Positions 47,755-59,045 of a stretch of 61,202 nt of DNA are shown in pieces (the first letter of the stretch is position 1; every line of letters starts with the position of its first letter). The position numbers and the translations under genes were made by a program. Where the stretch lies: NCBI RefSeq assembly GCF_001039355.2, contig NW_019775931.1, positions 41,787-102,988 of the forward strand. Reading direction: 5' to 3'. The DNA comes from Lingula anatina (taxonomy: Eukaryota > Brachiopoda > Lingulata > Lingulida > Lingulidae). The notes beneath the pieces were generated by a model. It did no database searches. It saw only the letters and a list, made by a program, of their open reading frames with translations, and was not told where the DNA came from.

Positions 47755-50700
47755 ATGGGTGTGGATTACGAGGAGCCATTTGAACCAACAGGCTGGTCCT
47801 GGATCACAGTTTTCTCCTCCCTGATGGTCCAGCTTATCACCTGTGGTCTATGCTACAGTGCTGGCATCTATCAGCTGACCTTTCTGGACGAGTTTGACCA
47901 AAGTCATTTCAGGACTTCTTGGATAGGCTCATTGCTGCTGGGATGCACTGCATTTGGAGGTGTGTACTGTACTGTCACACTTAACACATCATCACACCTA
48001 ACACACTGTCATACCAAATACAGTGTCCAAGTATGCAAATGATCTCACCTTCATCAGTGTTACACCTCTCATGTTGTTATACCTCACATAATTTCACATT
48101 TGATGCAGAAACATATCAGTTTTGCTTAGTTTTTATAATATATATATATTTTAAAATTTTGTACACATATCATATTTTATTGGTGAGAAAAAATTACTGA
48201 TTTCCTTCTCAATTTTAGGAATCATAGGAGTTTATGTCTCCAGAAACTTGAGTTGTCGTACATCAGTGATGGTTGGAGGATTTGTTTCCGCGTTGGGATT
48301 TGGAATTTCTCGACTGATCTGGGCTCACTGGTTATTGTACCTGAGTATTGGTGTGGTGGGAGGTAGGTACTGACATCTAGTGGTAGGAAGATCTCTTCAA
48401 GGTTCTTTGTGTCAAATATGTATTAATTGGCTATATCCGTGAAAGCAGTTTTAGTAAGATGACAGTCTTTGCACATAATTTGAAAGAAAGGATCTAAGGA
48501 AAGTACTCATTAAATCCCCAGCAGAGCAGCATTTTTAACTTGACATTATGGTTAATTTTATCACCAAGTTTATGAAGTGCTCTTTCTGTTTCAGGATTGG
48601 GTCTAGGTATGGCATTCTCCCCTTCTATAATGGCAGTGGAGCAGCATTTCCGCCACGCTGAGCGTAGTTTTGCGCTGGGTCTGGCAGTGTGGGGGATTGG
48701 TATGGGTATCGCGGTGTTCCCTCCCTGTCTGCACCTCCTCATAGAGCTCCTCCACTGGAAGGGGGCCATCCTCATCCTCTCAGGGATAGCACTCAATATC
48801 ATGCTGTGTGGAGTGCTGATGAGACCGCCCCCTGGTGGCAAGAAAAACTTTGTGCCTTTCCCGTTATTTCATGCTCCATTGCTAGGTAACTTCAACTTCC
48901 TGATCCTGATGCTGAGCAACCTGCTGTGGAGCTGCAGTGCGTCTATCATCTACACCTACCTGCCGATGTTTGCCTGGGAACACCTGTCAGAGCACCTGTC
49001 TGGACCCCCTGCCGAGGAGACCCAATTAGATGCAGCTCTGCTGGTCTCCATCATAGGAATCTCCCTGTTTGTGTGCAGGACTTTGTTCCGCCTGCTGCAG
49101 ATCTCAGACATATTTGTCAACCTTCTTTGTAGTGTGGGGATTTCTCTCATCCTCACCTTCATCTGGCCTCAGTTGTTTGAACACTACTCGAGCATGATTG
49201 CCTACTGTCTGTTGTTTGGCATCTTTGCAGGATTTTGGCCCACTTTTTCTGCTCACACAACTAAGGAACTGATTGGACGAGAGTATGCCTCCATGGGGAA
49301 TGGCTGGTTGGCGCTGTCCATTGGTTTGGGGTGTATAGGTGGCGCTCCTTTGGCTGGTTGGCTGTATGATGAGACCAACAATTTTGACTATGTGTTTTAC
49401 ACAGCAGGTATGTAAATTGCACAGTGAAATGAATGTGTCATTTATTATAGCAACATGTAACTGAATCAGGGTTGTCACTGTTCATAGGCCCCATTCAGAA
49501 TGGATAATCCAAGTACTTACTGATCCGCCGACTAAATATGGTCGACCACAGTTCAAAAGCGATGCTGCTGATTCCTGATCTTCTCCCTGCCCCCACGCGC
49601 ACTGTCGCTGCAGGGACCTAGCAATTTAACCTTGGAGCAGAGATTTCATCTGTTGAAAAGCGCATGTGGAGTTTAGGAGACCTGTCGGCAGATCAGTAAG
49701 TACACTGATCATCTGTTCTGAATGGGGCCATAGAGCAGTACTACAAACATTGAAAAGCTTATTTCCATGTTAATATAATGGTATGTTATGTAAAGTCTAC
49801 ATTTGACTTTGAATTGTGTTAATTGCAACATTGCATTTGTGTTCTCTCACATCCTCAGGTGGGTGTATGCTGTGTTGCTCCTGCATTATGATTGGAGCCA
49901 AGCTGATTGGCTGTCAGATCACAGCGCCCCCTTATGGTTATGTTGGCGTTGATCGCAGGATGGTTTCGGGGTCAACATCACAGTCAACTTCATATTCTTC
50001 TGTCAGCAGAGATCGTTCAGAGAAGGAGGAAAAGGACCCCAGGGTTTGTGTGTAAGTATGCTGTTACATAGGGAATTAGGATGTATATAAGCAAAAAAAA
50101 AAAAAAAGAAAAAAAATTGCATTAGCTTGGTATTTGAATACAAATAAAAACTATTTGACACAAGCTTTTTCCTCACCATATATTAGCTTATCCTACCAAT
50201 CATTTTATCCTACGTATTCTACCTAACCACAGAAAATACCAGAGGCAATGGACACCAGCTGTCACCAGCTGCCCATGAAAAGGGATAGGGAGGCTGAGAG
50301 GGGAGGGAGGAGGTGGGAAATAAAAAGTTTCAATCTATCAGAAAGTTTCAATCTATGAACATTTACAGTAGGACCATCTAGCAGTCAGTGAATAACAACA
50401 TCTACTCACATCAGTTTGATGAAAGATGCATATAAAGTCAATTTTTTGTCACAAAAACCAACCAAATGCCAGCATATAGTTTCAAGTAGTATAACTAAGA
50501 GAATTACCAAAAGGCATTGTTTAATTTTACCCGAAAATGATGTTTGAACAGATTTTTCTGCTGGCATTCTAAGCTGTATGTCAGTGGGGAAGGAAAGTAG
50601 GTCATGAAAGTAGGTTAAATTTACAACCAAAAATCTGAAGGTCTGAAGGTCTTTTATGGCCGATCGAGTGATCTATTCAGTTTATCCCTTGGCTATCAAA

Positions 50701-50994
50701 TTTATTTGAGTCATATAAGAATCTAGTAGAAGTGGTTTACATGTGTTACTGGGAATCCACACTCCACCGATGCTCGTATGTACCTTGAAGGTTTACAATC
50801 AAGTGGGCCACAATTTAACATATGGTGAGGAAAAGTATCCCAGCTTGTGTCAAATAGCTAATATTTGTGTGATGTGTATATATTAGGATATGTTTGCTTG
50901 TTCACAGTCATGCATTCACACACACTTTGTGTTCAACGTGCATTCCTCACAAAAACTTTTCTCTTTCAGGGAGCTGATGCTGACCAGTGTATAA
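47755..50994 (+). CDS. Monocarboxylate-transporter-like (SLC16/MFS) protein, 5 coding exons, 459 aa
   Basis: Coding exons 47755-47959, 48219-48362, 48595-49407, 49859-50051 and 50970-50994 join in frame to 460 codons including the stop. The N-terminus FEPTGWSWITVFSSLMVQLI corresponds to the MCT signature around the first membrane helix (PDGGWGWxV in typical members). The first half ends in the RTSWIGSL and GLGMAFSPSI helices typical of SLC16. A charged loop with PPPGGKK separates the two six-helix halves; TKELIGREYASMGNGWLALS fits helix 10-11. The likely role is proton-linked or facilitated transport of a monocarboxylate or similar solute at the plasma membrane; the substrate cannot be told. 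The 25-nt last exon swaps an early stop for ELMLTSV. Confidence 0.87.
47960..48045 (+). repeat. CACACCTAACACACTGTCA repeats just after the exon 1 donor of the MCT-like gene
   Basis: Beginning about 12 bp after the donor, three or four imperfect copies of CACACYTAACACACTGTCA. The motif and its orientation relative to transcription match the importin-5 intron 6 and 9 repeats. Confidence 0.75.
49487..49729. mobile_element. Foldback MITE, 243 bp, in the last long intron of the MCT-like gene
   Basis: Inverted termini of about 46 bp: GGCCCCATTCAGAATGGATA...ACTTACTGATCCGCCGAC on the left, and the partner ending ...TTCTGAATGGGGCC on the right. No ORF. Confidence 0.85.
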
Positions 50995-53520
50995 GGTGTT
51001 GTCATAAAGTATAGAGCTCTGGTGTGTGCAACTGAGATCTTGAACAGAGCTGAAACAAGACATTTGGAGCAGCTGTCAACATTACAGCTGACATTGGAGC
51101 AGTTTTCATCATTGCAGCTGATGTTGGAGCAGTTTTCATCATTACAGCTGATATTGGAGCAGTTTTCAACTTTATAGTTGACATTGGAGCAGTTTTTGTC
51201 TTTGCAGCTAACATTGGAGCAGTTTTCAACATTACAGTTGACATAGGAGTTGCTTTCATCAGATAAAACTGAAGCAACTAGAAATCCACAATTTTAAATG
51301 TAAGCCAGCTAATTTATTGTACTGTTTTCAGAGAATTCTTGTTGATCATCATGTTAAGGTGTGTTTTAAGAACAGCCCTGGGTAATTGGAGCTGTATGTC
51401 ACTACCCAGGCTCAGGGAAGTGGTGCCCTCTACCAAGATTAGAGGTATCCACCTGTTGAGGAAAATCACTATTTAACAAGGCACCACATTGTTATTAGAT
51501 GAGAGGTGGTGGTATTTTTATTTTTTAACTTTGTATAATTATCTGTTGGGTGCTAGAGTTTTGTGTGATTCCTGTCTTAACCTTGGTTGGCGTGTCACAT
51601 CTGACTCCTAAATTATGTGCTATAGATAAGCTGCAATGTCACAACCAACACAAAATGTTAGCCGTCACAACTAACACAATTTAGAATGGTGATTCAATAT
51701 TAAACAGAAGAGCAGTATGTTGAAATTAGATCAGAATTACGGCAGACAGGTTATGGGCTCATAAATTGTGATAAACTTCACATGTGCATTTATATCTTAT
51801 TCATCACTGTCATTATTTTTTAAAAAGTTGGATTTTATTGAAATTTTGTTTGAATTTTATGGAAAGTATACATTGAGAGGTTATTTACTGAAGTGTTAAT
51901 ACATTGAGGGATAAAAATGTATGTGGAAGTATGGCAAATAAGGCACTTCATGTTATAGCAGATAGGATTAAATAACAGTGGCAAGAACTTTGTTGTTCAT
52001 GACATCCATATGCAGCAAAGAGAAATATCACATGATTGTAATAATATTATTATCTTTGCCTGAATATGTTTCTTTTATGGAAAGTGGAGTAAAGTGCCAC
52101 TTTTGAATATTTTACAGTGCACATCCATGTTCTTGCTATGAATATTTCAGACTGTTTTGTGTCTTCATGGAGAGCAGCTCATGTACACTACAAACTGTGC
52201 ACTGTATACTATACACTATGCATATTTACCAGAATAGGGGATCTGGGTTTTGTTGCTGTTGTGAAACCCATTGTTTAAGTGTTCACATTGCAGTGTTATA
52301 TCCAGTAGTCAATCCAGGCACAGTTCTAACTATAATGAAGTAAAAGCCTCTTACTTTTCTACAGTGCAATCAAGAAAAATGCAGGTCTTGCTGTCATGCC
52401 AAAGTATATCAGCCATCACTCCGCAGCCATTGTTTGAGCTATACTGTGGTGCAGATCTCCTTGCCAATCTGAAGCATCAATATTGTAGTCAAAGCAGCAC
52501 AGTACTGCAGAAGAACTCATTCATGTTATATAAATAATGTTAATAGATAGTAATCAGGTTGGTTGATGGCCAAGTTGATGTTGTTTTTTCCCCATGATCA
52601 TAGCATATATCTTATGTTAGTATGTATGCACATTAACAGACATAGAAGCTGTTATTTTGTCAGAGGTGCTTACAAGTTCTTGGAGGCCAAAACATGGATT
52701 GTGGGGAAAAATAACAGAATGGACACCTCTCATGCTGCACTAGTTAGAAGATGCATATTTTGTGGATATAATACATATTTCATTTCTTGTCTTTTTGTTC
52801 TTCATTTTAGATTTTTAGCAATATTAATCTTTTTCATTAATTCTACTATATACATATTATACACCATACCTTGTAACGGATTTCAGGAGCAGTTGAATTG
52901 TGTATTCGGCAGATAGCAATGTCAATGCACTGATTGTTAAGTTTAGAAAGATATGGTATGCTCTGTTGTAAATATTCACGTAGTATCGTTATATAATGTT
53001 TTAATCTAGCAATTGGCATTGCAAGTTTGTTATGGTATTTGTACACTTCATTCCAAAGTTATCCTCAATGCACCCAACGTTGTGACACCTGTCACACCTA
53101 ACACAATCACAGCTCTAGGCATTCTCAACAACATTGCACACATCACACCCAACACACTTCACTTTTGAGGTTATTCAGTAAACTTATTGCTCTGACCTGA
53201 GCAGTTCACAACATGCCTTGTTGAATGTCACAGGACAATATTTTCTCATGGAATGAACTGAAGTAATAACCTACATGTCACTGTTTATACAATATTTGGA
53301 ATCCATCTTTGTAACTAAAGGCAGTGTTCAGTTGAAGAGTAATAAACATTATAACAGTCTTACAGTGTTGGTGTTTTATCTAATTATAGCAGCACTTACG
53401 AAGTACAACAAAGGTCACATCATGGAAGAAGTACTCTCNTGATTATGTAAAAATGATGGTAAACTTTTTATCGTGTATTGTGTAATAAAGTGTCAAAAAT
53501 GGAAATAAACTCATATCATT
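50995..53520 (+). promoter_or_regulatory. 3' UTR and downstream of the MCT-like gene
   Basis: Non-coding sequence after TAA at 50992-50994. AATAAA hexamers occur near 53340, 53483 and 53500. The single N at 53439 is an assembly ambiguity. Copies of CACACCTAACACAATCACAG (about 53090) and CACAACCAACACAA (about 51640) recur in sense orientation. Where the transcript ends is uncertain. Confidence 0.45.
51062..51253. repeat. 30-bp minisatellite in the 3' UTR region of the MCT-like gene
   Basis: The unit ACATTGGAGCAGTTTTCATC + ATTACAGCTG occurs about six times with a few changes. The reverse-strand ORF across it (MKTAPMSA repeats) is a by-product. Confidence 0.93.
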
Positions 53521-54490
53521 GCAGTTTGTCAGATTCAATCATCCACTATGTTCAGAATCTCAGAATGGAGGAAATTGGACATTTAACACTGTTATATTGA
53601 TATTTTTCCAATCTCATCAATTTTCTTAGTTGATCATATAAAAATGGCAGTAAACTGTTCATTTTGTTTTATGTTAAAAATTGTTAAAAATGGAAATAAA
53701 CCCATTTCAGAACAGTGCTGTCTTGTTTACATTTTGGCATTTTCAAGTTGTGGCTTTGAAGTTCCATGGGCCTGAAGACCTTTGCTAGTCACATTTTCTG
53801 AATATCCATGATACTAATATTTTATTCTTAAAAATTGATGGTCATTATGCTGTTAAACATTATGTAATATTGCGTCAAAATTTGAAAAAAACCTATTTTG
53901 GGCACTGCTCCCATGATGACCATTTAAGAAAAACCATGTCACTTACTGTTCTCAAACAGTACAGTAAATATGTACAGATGTACCTTGCACTTTTATTGTA
54001 AACACGATAAGTGGAAGGCAGTTTTACTTTTGGGCTTTATATTTAAAGAGCTGATGAATATTCATAAAACCCAGGTCAAGTTCAAAAAACAGGATGATCG
54101 GGCCATTATTGTAGAAGTTATGCTTTTTTCTTTCACTTTTCAACATATATGCAACACTGTAAACACATTTCAAGGAAAACCGATAGGCCTGTTGTCGTGA
54201 AACTCTCAGGAGTAATCGATCTTACTAAAACGGAGGTCAAGTTCGAAAATCGGCATGCAGCCTGAGTTGGAAAAGCAGTCTAATTGGCTTCTTTTTCTGG
54301 AAGTTATACATTTTCAAAGTGTGAACTTGAACTCTCATGGGCCTGAAGCCTTATGCTTGTTACACATTTTACTTTCATTGGTATTTCCTGTTGAGCATAA
54401 TTAAAAATTGATGTTGAATTTACAGTTTAACATAATGTACTTTTGCATCAGAATTGACAGTAGCCTATTTTGTGCATAGTTATTTCCTGC
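53445..54490. repeat. Diverged tandem copies of a ~190-bp sequence
   Basis: Blocks beginning AAAAATGATGGTAAAC... and ending near ...AAAAATGGAAATAAACYCAT reappear near 53448, 53641, 53830 and 54405. The copies are diverged and the edges unclear. No gene seen through to 54690. Confidence 0.45.
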
Positions 54491-55189
54491 TTTTTGTCTG
54501 TACATTTGACAGCTTTGCTGCCTTGTTAAATGTCTGAGTACAACAATCTAAAGTTATTCCATTTTTGGTTTTCTGAAACAAGCTAGCATCTTGTAATATT
54601 TGCCTGTTTACTTTGTTTTATCAAGGATACAATGGCAATATAACAGAAACTACTCAGTTTAGAACACTCAGAATTTTACTTCCTGATTTGTCTTATGCAT
54701 ATTTTAAAGAAAGATAAGGACAAGTTTAATTAACTATTATATTACATTACTAGTATTACTGTGGCCTACTGAAAAAATACCCAAAATTGCATCCTCTTCA
54801 CTAGTTATTCCTCCAGATGTGTGGCAAAACATGTTTTAAACCTTTTCTAAGTATTAAAATATAGAATGAGCTTCAATTAAACGATAATTATAATAATCCT
54901 ATGTTTTAAACATTCTCTTATACACTGACCACTGATTATGATATGATAACTTTCAGCTCAATATTTACAAGATGTTGTGAACAGATGGAATCAATAATGA
55001 TCATCAAAGCAATAAGAGATCGTTATCTTTCATGACTATTTCTTTGAAATCAACTGGACAGGTTTCTTTTACATGGTTTTGTTTATAAAGAATTGAAGTT
55101 TTAGTTCATAGGAAGGGCAGAACTCTGTCCTCAGCATCCTGTTTAGCTGGACCAAGTGAGACAAATCTCCTGTTGGACCACTGTTTAGT

Positions 55190-55440
55190 TTTTACCATTG
55201 TCTAGTTTTCCTATTTGGCCACTGTCCAGTTTTCCTGTTTGACCATTGTCCAGTTTTCCTGTTTGACCATTGTCCAGTTTTCCTGTTTGACCATTGTCTA
55301 GTTTTCCTGTTTGACCATTGTCTAGTTTTCCTGTTTGACCATTGTCCAGTTTTCCTGTTTGGCCACTGTCCAGTTTTCCTGTTTGACCATTGTCTAGTTT
55401 TCCTGTTTGACCACTATCAAGTTTTCCTGTTTGATCACTG
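55190..55440 (-). repeat. 24-bp minisatellite encoding V-K-Q-E-N units at the 3' end of ZNF copy 1
   Basis: On the gene's sense strand the unit AAACAGGAAAACTGGACAAT(GGTC) is 24 nt, exactly eight codons (K-Q-E-N-W-T-M-V). The last units inside the ORF give VIKQENLIVVKQEN. The stop is a TAG at the Trp codon of one unit (55394-55396). Beyond it the same frame continues through more units until another such TAG. Confidence 0.9.
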
Positions 55441-57034
55441 CCACGTTGTCATGGGAACAGGTGCATACTTCCCACAATTCCTGCTTTATACTAGTACCAA
55501 TATTCCCGACACCCTCTTGCTTGTCACCTGTTACATTGCTTTCAAACTTCTCTTTCGTCTCTTTGCTACTGACTTCTTCAGATTCACAACTAAGGTTGCC
55601 CCTTGTGCTCAGTTTGACTGTGTCACCTTCCCGGATTTCATATTCACTCTGGTCCTTTGATGCAGCCTCAGGAGCAGAGCATTTATTAAGGCAGACATCA
55701 CTATCTGTCACTTGTTCAACACTGAGAGGGTGAGCATTTTGTGCCTGGTGTCTTTTCTCATGCCTTCTCTTACTGCTGTCAAAGGCAAATGATGCTTGGC
55801 AGAACTGGCATTTGTAACGTTTCTCTTCCAAATGATTCTTTTCATGTTCTTTACAAGATCTTTTAAGGGCAAATGCTTTTCCACAGTTATAACATTTAAA
55901 TGGCTTGTTTACATTTTTTTGTTTATTTTTAAGTGATTGTGTAGATTCCATTTCATGTCTCTTCTCGTGTCTGAATCTATTCTGTCTGAAGTAAAATGCA
56001 GAGGGGCAATACTTACACTTGTATGGCCTCTCCTTCCCATGAGTCTTTTCATGTTCAGCACATGATCTTTTCTGGAAAAAAGCTCTGTCACAGTGTTGGC
56101 ATTTGAACCCTTTCACACCCGAATGAATTTTCTCATGCTCGACACAACCCCCTCTTTGTGTGAATGCCTTCTGACAAAACTGACACATGTATGGTTTCTC
56201 CCCTGTGTGAATCCTTTCATGTCGAACCTTAGTATTCTTTTCAACAAAGCTCATGTCACAAAACTTGCACTTGAAGGGTTTCTCACCAGTGTGAGTCTTC
56301 TCATGTTCATAACAAGTCCTTCTCTGAGCAAAAGCTTTCTCACAATGCTTGCATCTGAATGGCCTCTCTCCTGTGTGAATCCTTTCATGCTGCAAACAAG
56401 TCTGTCGAGCAGTAAATGTTTTATCACAGTACTGACATTGGTATGGTTTCTCTCCAGTGTGAATTCTTTCATGGTGTATGCAGTCTTGTTTACCAAAAAA
56501 GGTCCTGCCACAAAACTGACATGTGAACTGTTTCTCACCGCACGGTTTGCAAGGTTTGTCACATTTCTGACACCTCCGAGATTTATATCCAGCATGAATC
56601 CTTGATTGTGCTTTACTTTGTCTTGGTGTCATGGACGTTTTACTAGTACATGTATCACACCATTGCAGAGGGTGAGCTATCTCCCCATAGTGAATCTTTT
56701 CATGTTTCACAGAACTTCTTTTCGTGGTAAATGCCTTGTCACAATACTGGCATTTATATGGTTTTTCACCTGAGTGAGTTTTCATGTGTTCTGCTTGGTG
56801 TTCTTTACGACTATATCTTTTATCACAGTACTGGCATTTGAATGGTTTTTCTCCCATGTGAGTCTTTTCATGTCTCAAACAGTGAGTTTTTTGGGCAAAT
56901 GTTTTATCACAGTGCTGACATTTGAATGGTTTTTCTCCAGTGTGGATTCTTTCATGGGATATACGATGATGTTCGTACTTGAAAGCTTTGTTACAGTATT
57001 GACAACTGAAGCTCTTCCTCATGGCTACCTGCAT
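55394..57034 (-). CDS. C2H2 zinc-finger protein, copy 1 (546 aa)
   Basis: The coding exon starts after an acceptor at 57103-57102. The first ATG in the exon opens MQNLFCQS and hits TAA, so the usable start is the in-frame ATG at 57034. Thirteen canonical fingers (C-x2-C-x12-H-x3-H) follow with TGEKPF/Y-type linkers. After finger 4 a degenerate block (CDTCTSKTSMT..., CQKCDKPCKPCGEKQ) breaks the array. The tail is acidic/Ser-rich and ends in three SUMO-consensus motifs: IKQEL, IKQEN, VKQEN. It is expected to be a nuclear DNA-binding regulator; the target is unknown and no KRAB, BTB or SCAN domain is present. A non-coding first exon ends at 57402 (donor GACAG|GTATG). Confidence 0.92.
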   Translation of the reverse strand: MQVAMRKSFSCQYCNKAFKYEHHRISHERIHTGEKPFKCQHCDKTFAQKTHCLRHEKTHMGEKPFKCQYCDKRYSRKEHQAEHMKTHSGEKPYKCQYCDKAFTTKRSSVKHEKIHYGEIAHPLQWCDTCTSKTSMTPRQSKAQSRIHAGYKSRRCQKCDKPCKPCGEKQFTCQFCGRTFFGKQDCIHHERIHTGEKPYQCQYCDKTFTARQTCLQHERIHTGERPFRCKHCEKAFAQRRTCYEHEKTHTGEKPFKCKFCDMSFVEKNTKVRHERIHTGEKPYMCQFCQKAFTQRGGCVEHEKIHSGVKGFKCQHCDRAFFQKRSCAEHEKTHGKERPYKCKYCPSAFYFRQNRFRHEKRHEMESTQSLKNKQKNVNKPFKCYNCGKAFALKRSCKEHEKNHLEEKRYKCQFCQASFAFDSSKRRHEKRHQAQNAHPLSVEQVTDSDVCLNKCSAPEAASKDQSEYEIREGDTVKLSTRGNLSCESEEVSSKETKEKFESNVTGDKQEGVGNIGTSIKQELWEVCTCSHDNVAVIKQENLIVVKQEN

Positions 57035-57401
57035 ATGATCAGGAAATGTTCTTATTTAAGACTGGCAAAACAGATTCTGCATTCAACGAAGTTAGGCACC
57101 TCTGAAATACAAATGAAAACATTTTGCATTCACTGGAAAATTTATTTATTTACTTTTTCAATTTATTAGACTGTTTTATTTAGAAAAAGTATGATTTGGA
57201 ATAAGTACGTGTTACAATATTACTATTAAATATTAGTAGGTGTACGTAACTTTGGTACACAGCAGCGGTAAGGGTACTGTGGGCATGTAAGGCCGAAAGC
57301 TAGGCAAGAAAACTGAGGCAAGAAACAAGGTGCTAGAAAAGAACTTTAAAACGGAACGATCGAAGTGAACTTATGTCCCACTACAGTTCCATGAAACATA
57401 C

Positions 57402-57555
57402 CTGTCTTTCCCGGCGTGTGGAAGCACTATGTTTCCATAATAGCGACAACGCTTATGGCAATACCACCCTATAAATCCCCAGTTTTGAACAGTGTAAAGT
57501 AAGTAAAGTGCTAACAATCGACACTGCATTATCAGTGCCAGGACAAGCCGCATAC
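57402..57555 (-). other. Non-coding first exon and promoter of ZNF copy 1
   Basis: The minus strand has GTGCTTCCACACGCCGGGAA|AGACAG then donor GTATGTTTCA. The matching acceptor (TTTCAG|AGGTGCC) starts the coding exon at 57101. The same arrangement is found in copy 2. The transcription start is not defined. Confidence 0.55.
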
Positions 57556-57570
57556 CAACCTTAGGGCATT

Positions 57571-58384
57571 CAAAGCCTCTCGCTGTTTACCTGTGGCAAC
57601 TGAGCAACGTTAAATAGATAGCTGTAGAATGCCGAAAATATATAAAGTTAATATTCACTAGTTAAAGAAATGGCATGTTTCAAGCAGAATAAAGCTCGAT
57701 TTCTGAATATAGTGTAGAATTTCCAAAATGTACTATTCTCCGTCTTGGAGTGCCCCAAATTACAGCTGATATAATGAAGATGAAGAGTTAGCCTATTTCA
57801 GTCAGATTCACTCAGTGGTCAGATTGCAACTGGCAGAAAAACGTAACGTCATGGCAGTTATTTGAAGTTAAAAATTCACAGTAAGAGACGAACGCAACAT
57901 GGGTTGTGTTAATCTCGCATCTATGGAGTTCAGTAGGTGGCAAAACAGATACAGCCACGTCATTTTTGGCTCTCAAGGCTCTGTAGTCTTTTACAAACTC
58001 GGCATAAGCCACGTCGTTTACGCATGTAAAGGGGCTTCTAAAAGACGCACGCGAAGGCTCCTATGGGCCATGGTAATTTGAAACTTTTCAGTGAGTCCGC
58101 GTCACGAAGTTGTGCTGTTATTGGACATCTTATTCATTTACATCTTAGGGCGCATTCCCATAGATTTTAGATCGATCTATCCCTGTGGGGAGTCTCATTA
58201 GATTACTGTCACATAATCCGGCTTAAATATAAATCCGGCCTACTACAAGCTGAAAGGGAGAAATTAACTTCCCTGTGTGATTGACTGACTGCAATTTAGC
58301 GTGAACCCCCAGGGAGTAAGGGGGGTTGATGCCCTGCTTAAAGCAAACCTTGTCACTTTAGAAGTTAAGATGCACAGCACTATG
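57571..58384. other. Unique spacer between the two zinc-finger duplication units
   Basis: Not shared with the other unit. Short ORFs on both strands only; no gene, RNA or element ends recognised. Confidence 0.45.
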
Positions 58385-58421
58385 CAAATTTTAAAGAAAG
58401 ACAAAGACAAGTTTAATAAAC

Positions 58422-58487
58422 TATTATATTATATTATATTATATTATATTATATTATATTATATTATATTATATTATATTATATTAT
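58422..58487. repeat. (ATTAT)n microsatellite
   Basis: Pentanucleotide ATTAT run of about 65 bp. The equivalent place in unit 1 (near 54738) has only a short version, so it expanded after duplication. Confidence 0.95.
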
Positions 58488-58934
58488 TACTATGAACTAC
58501 TGAAAAAATACCCCAAATTGCATCCTCTTCACTAGTTAATCCTCCGGAAGTGTGGCAAAATACACGTTTTCAACCTGTTCTAAGTATTAAAATATAGAAT
58601 GAGCTTCAATTAAACTATAATTATAATAATCTTATATTTTAAAACTTAACCACTTTATACATTATAAGCACCGATTATGATATGATAGCTTTCAGCTCAA
58701 TATAAATTTACAAGATGTTGTGAACAGATGGAATCAATAATGATCATCAGAGCAATAAGAGAAGATCATTTCATGGCTATTTCTTTGAAAAGCATGATAT
58801 GGATCTCTGTAGCATGGTTTTGTTTATAAATAATTTAAGCACTGTTGGCAACAAATTTCAGTTCATAGGCAGGGCAAAGCACTGTCCTCAGCTGTCCTAA
58901 TCCTTTTCGTTTGGGGAGACAAATTTCCTGTTTC

Positions 58935-59045
58935 CCTGTTTGACTAATGTCTAGTTTCCTGTTTGACCACAATCCAGTTTTCCTGTTTGACCATTGTCTA
59001 GTTTTCCTGTTTGACCACTATCAAGTTTTCCTGTTTGACCACTGC
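58935..59045 (-). repeat. 24-bp V-K-Q-E-N minisatellite at the 3' end of ZNF copy 2
   Basis: A shorter version of the array at 55190-55440, about four or five units. The ORF ends VVKQENLIVVKQEN and stops at the TAG at 58998-59000, again formed from the Trp codon of the unit. Downstream, one unit has lost a base, so the frame is not kept. Confidence 0.88.

Larger units (their letters stand above)
54700..57570. repeat. Zinc-finger gene duplication, unit 1
   Basis: The sequence here is paralogous to 58385-61202, with an offset of about 3.6 kb. Matching landmarks: the AAGAAAGATAAGGACAAGTT block, the TGTGTGGCAAAA block, the whole finger gene, the 5' intron and the first exon near CGGCTTGTCCTGG (minus strand). 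A tandem segmental duplication. Confidence 0.9.
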
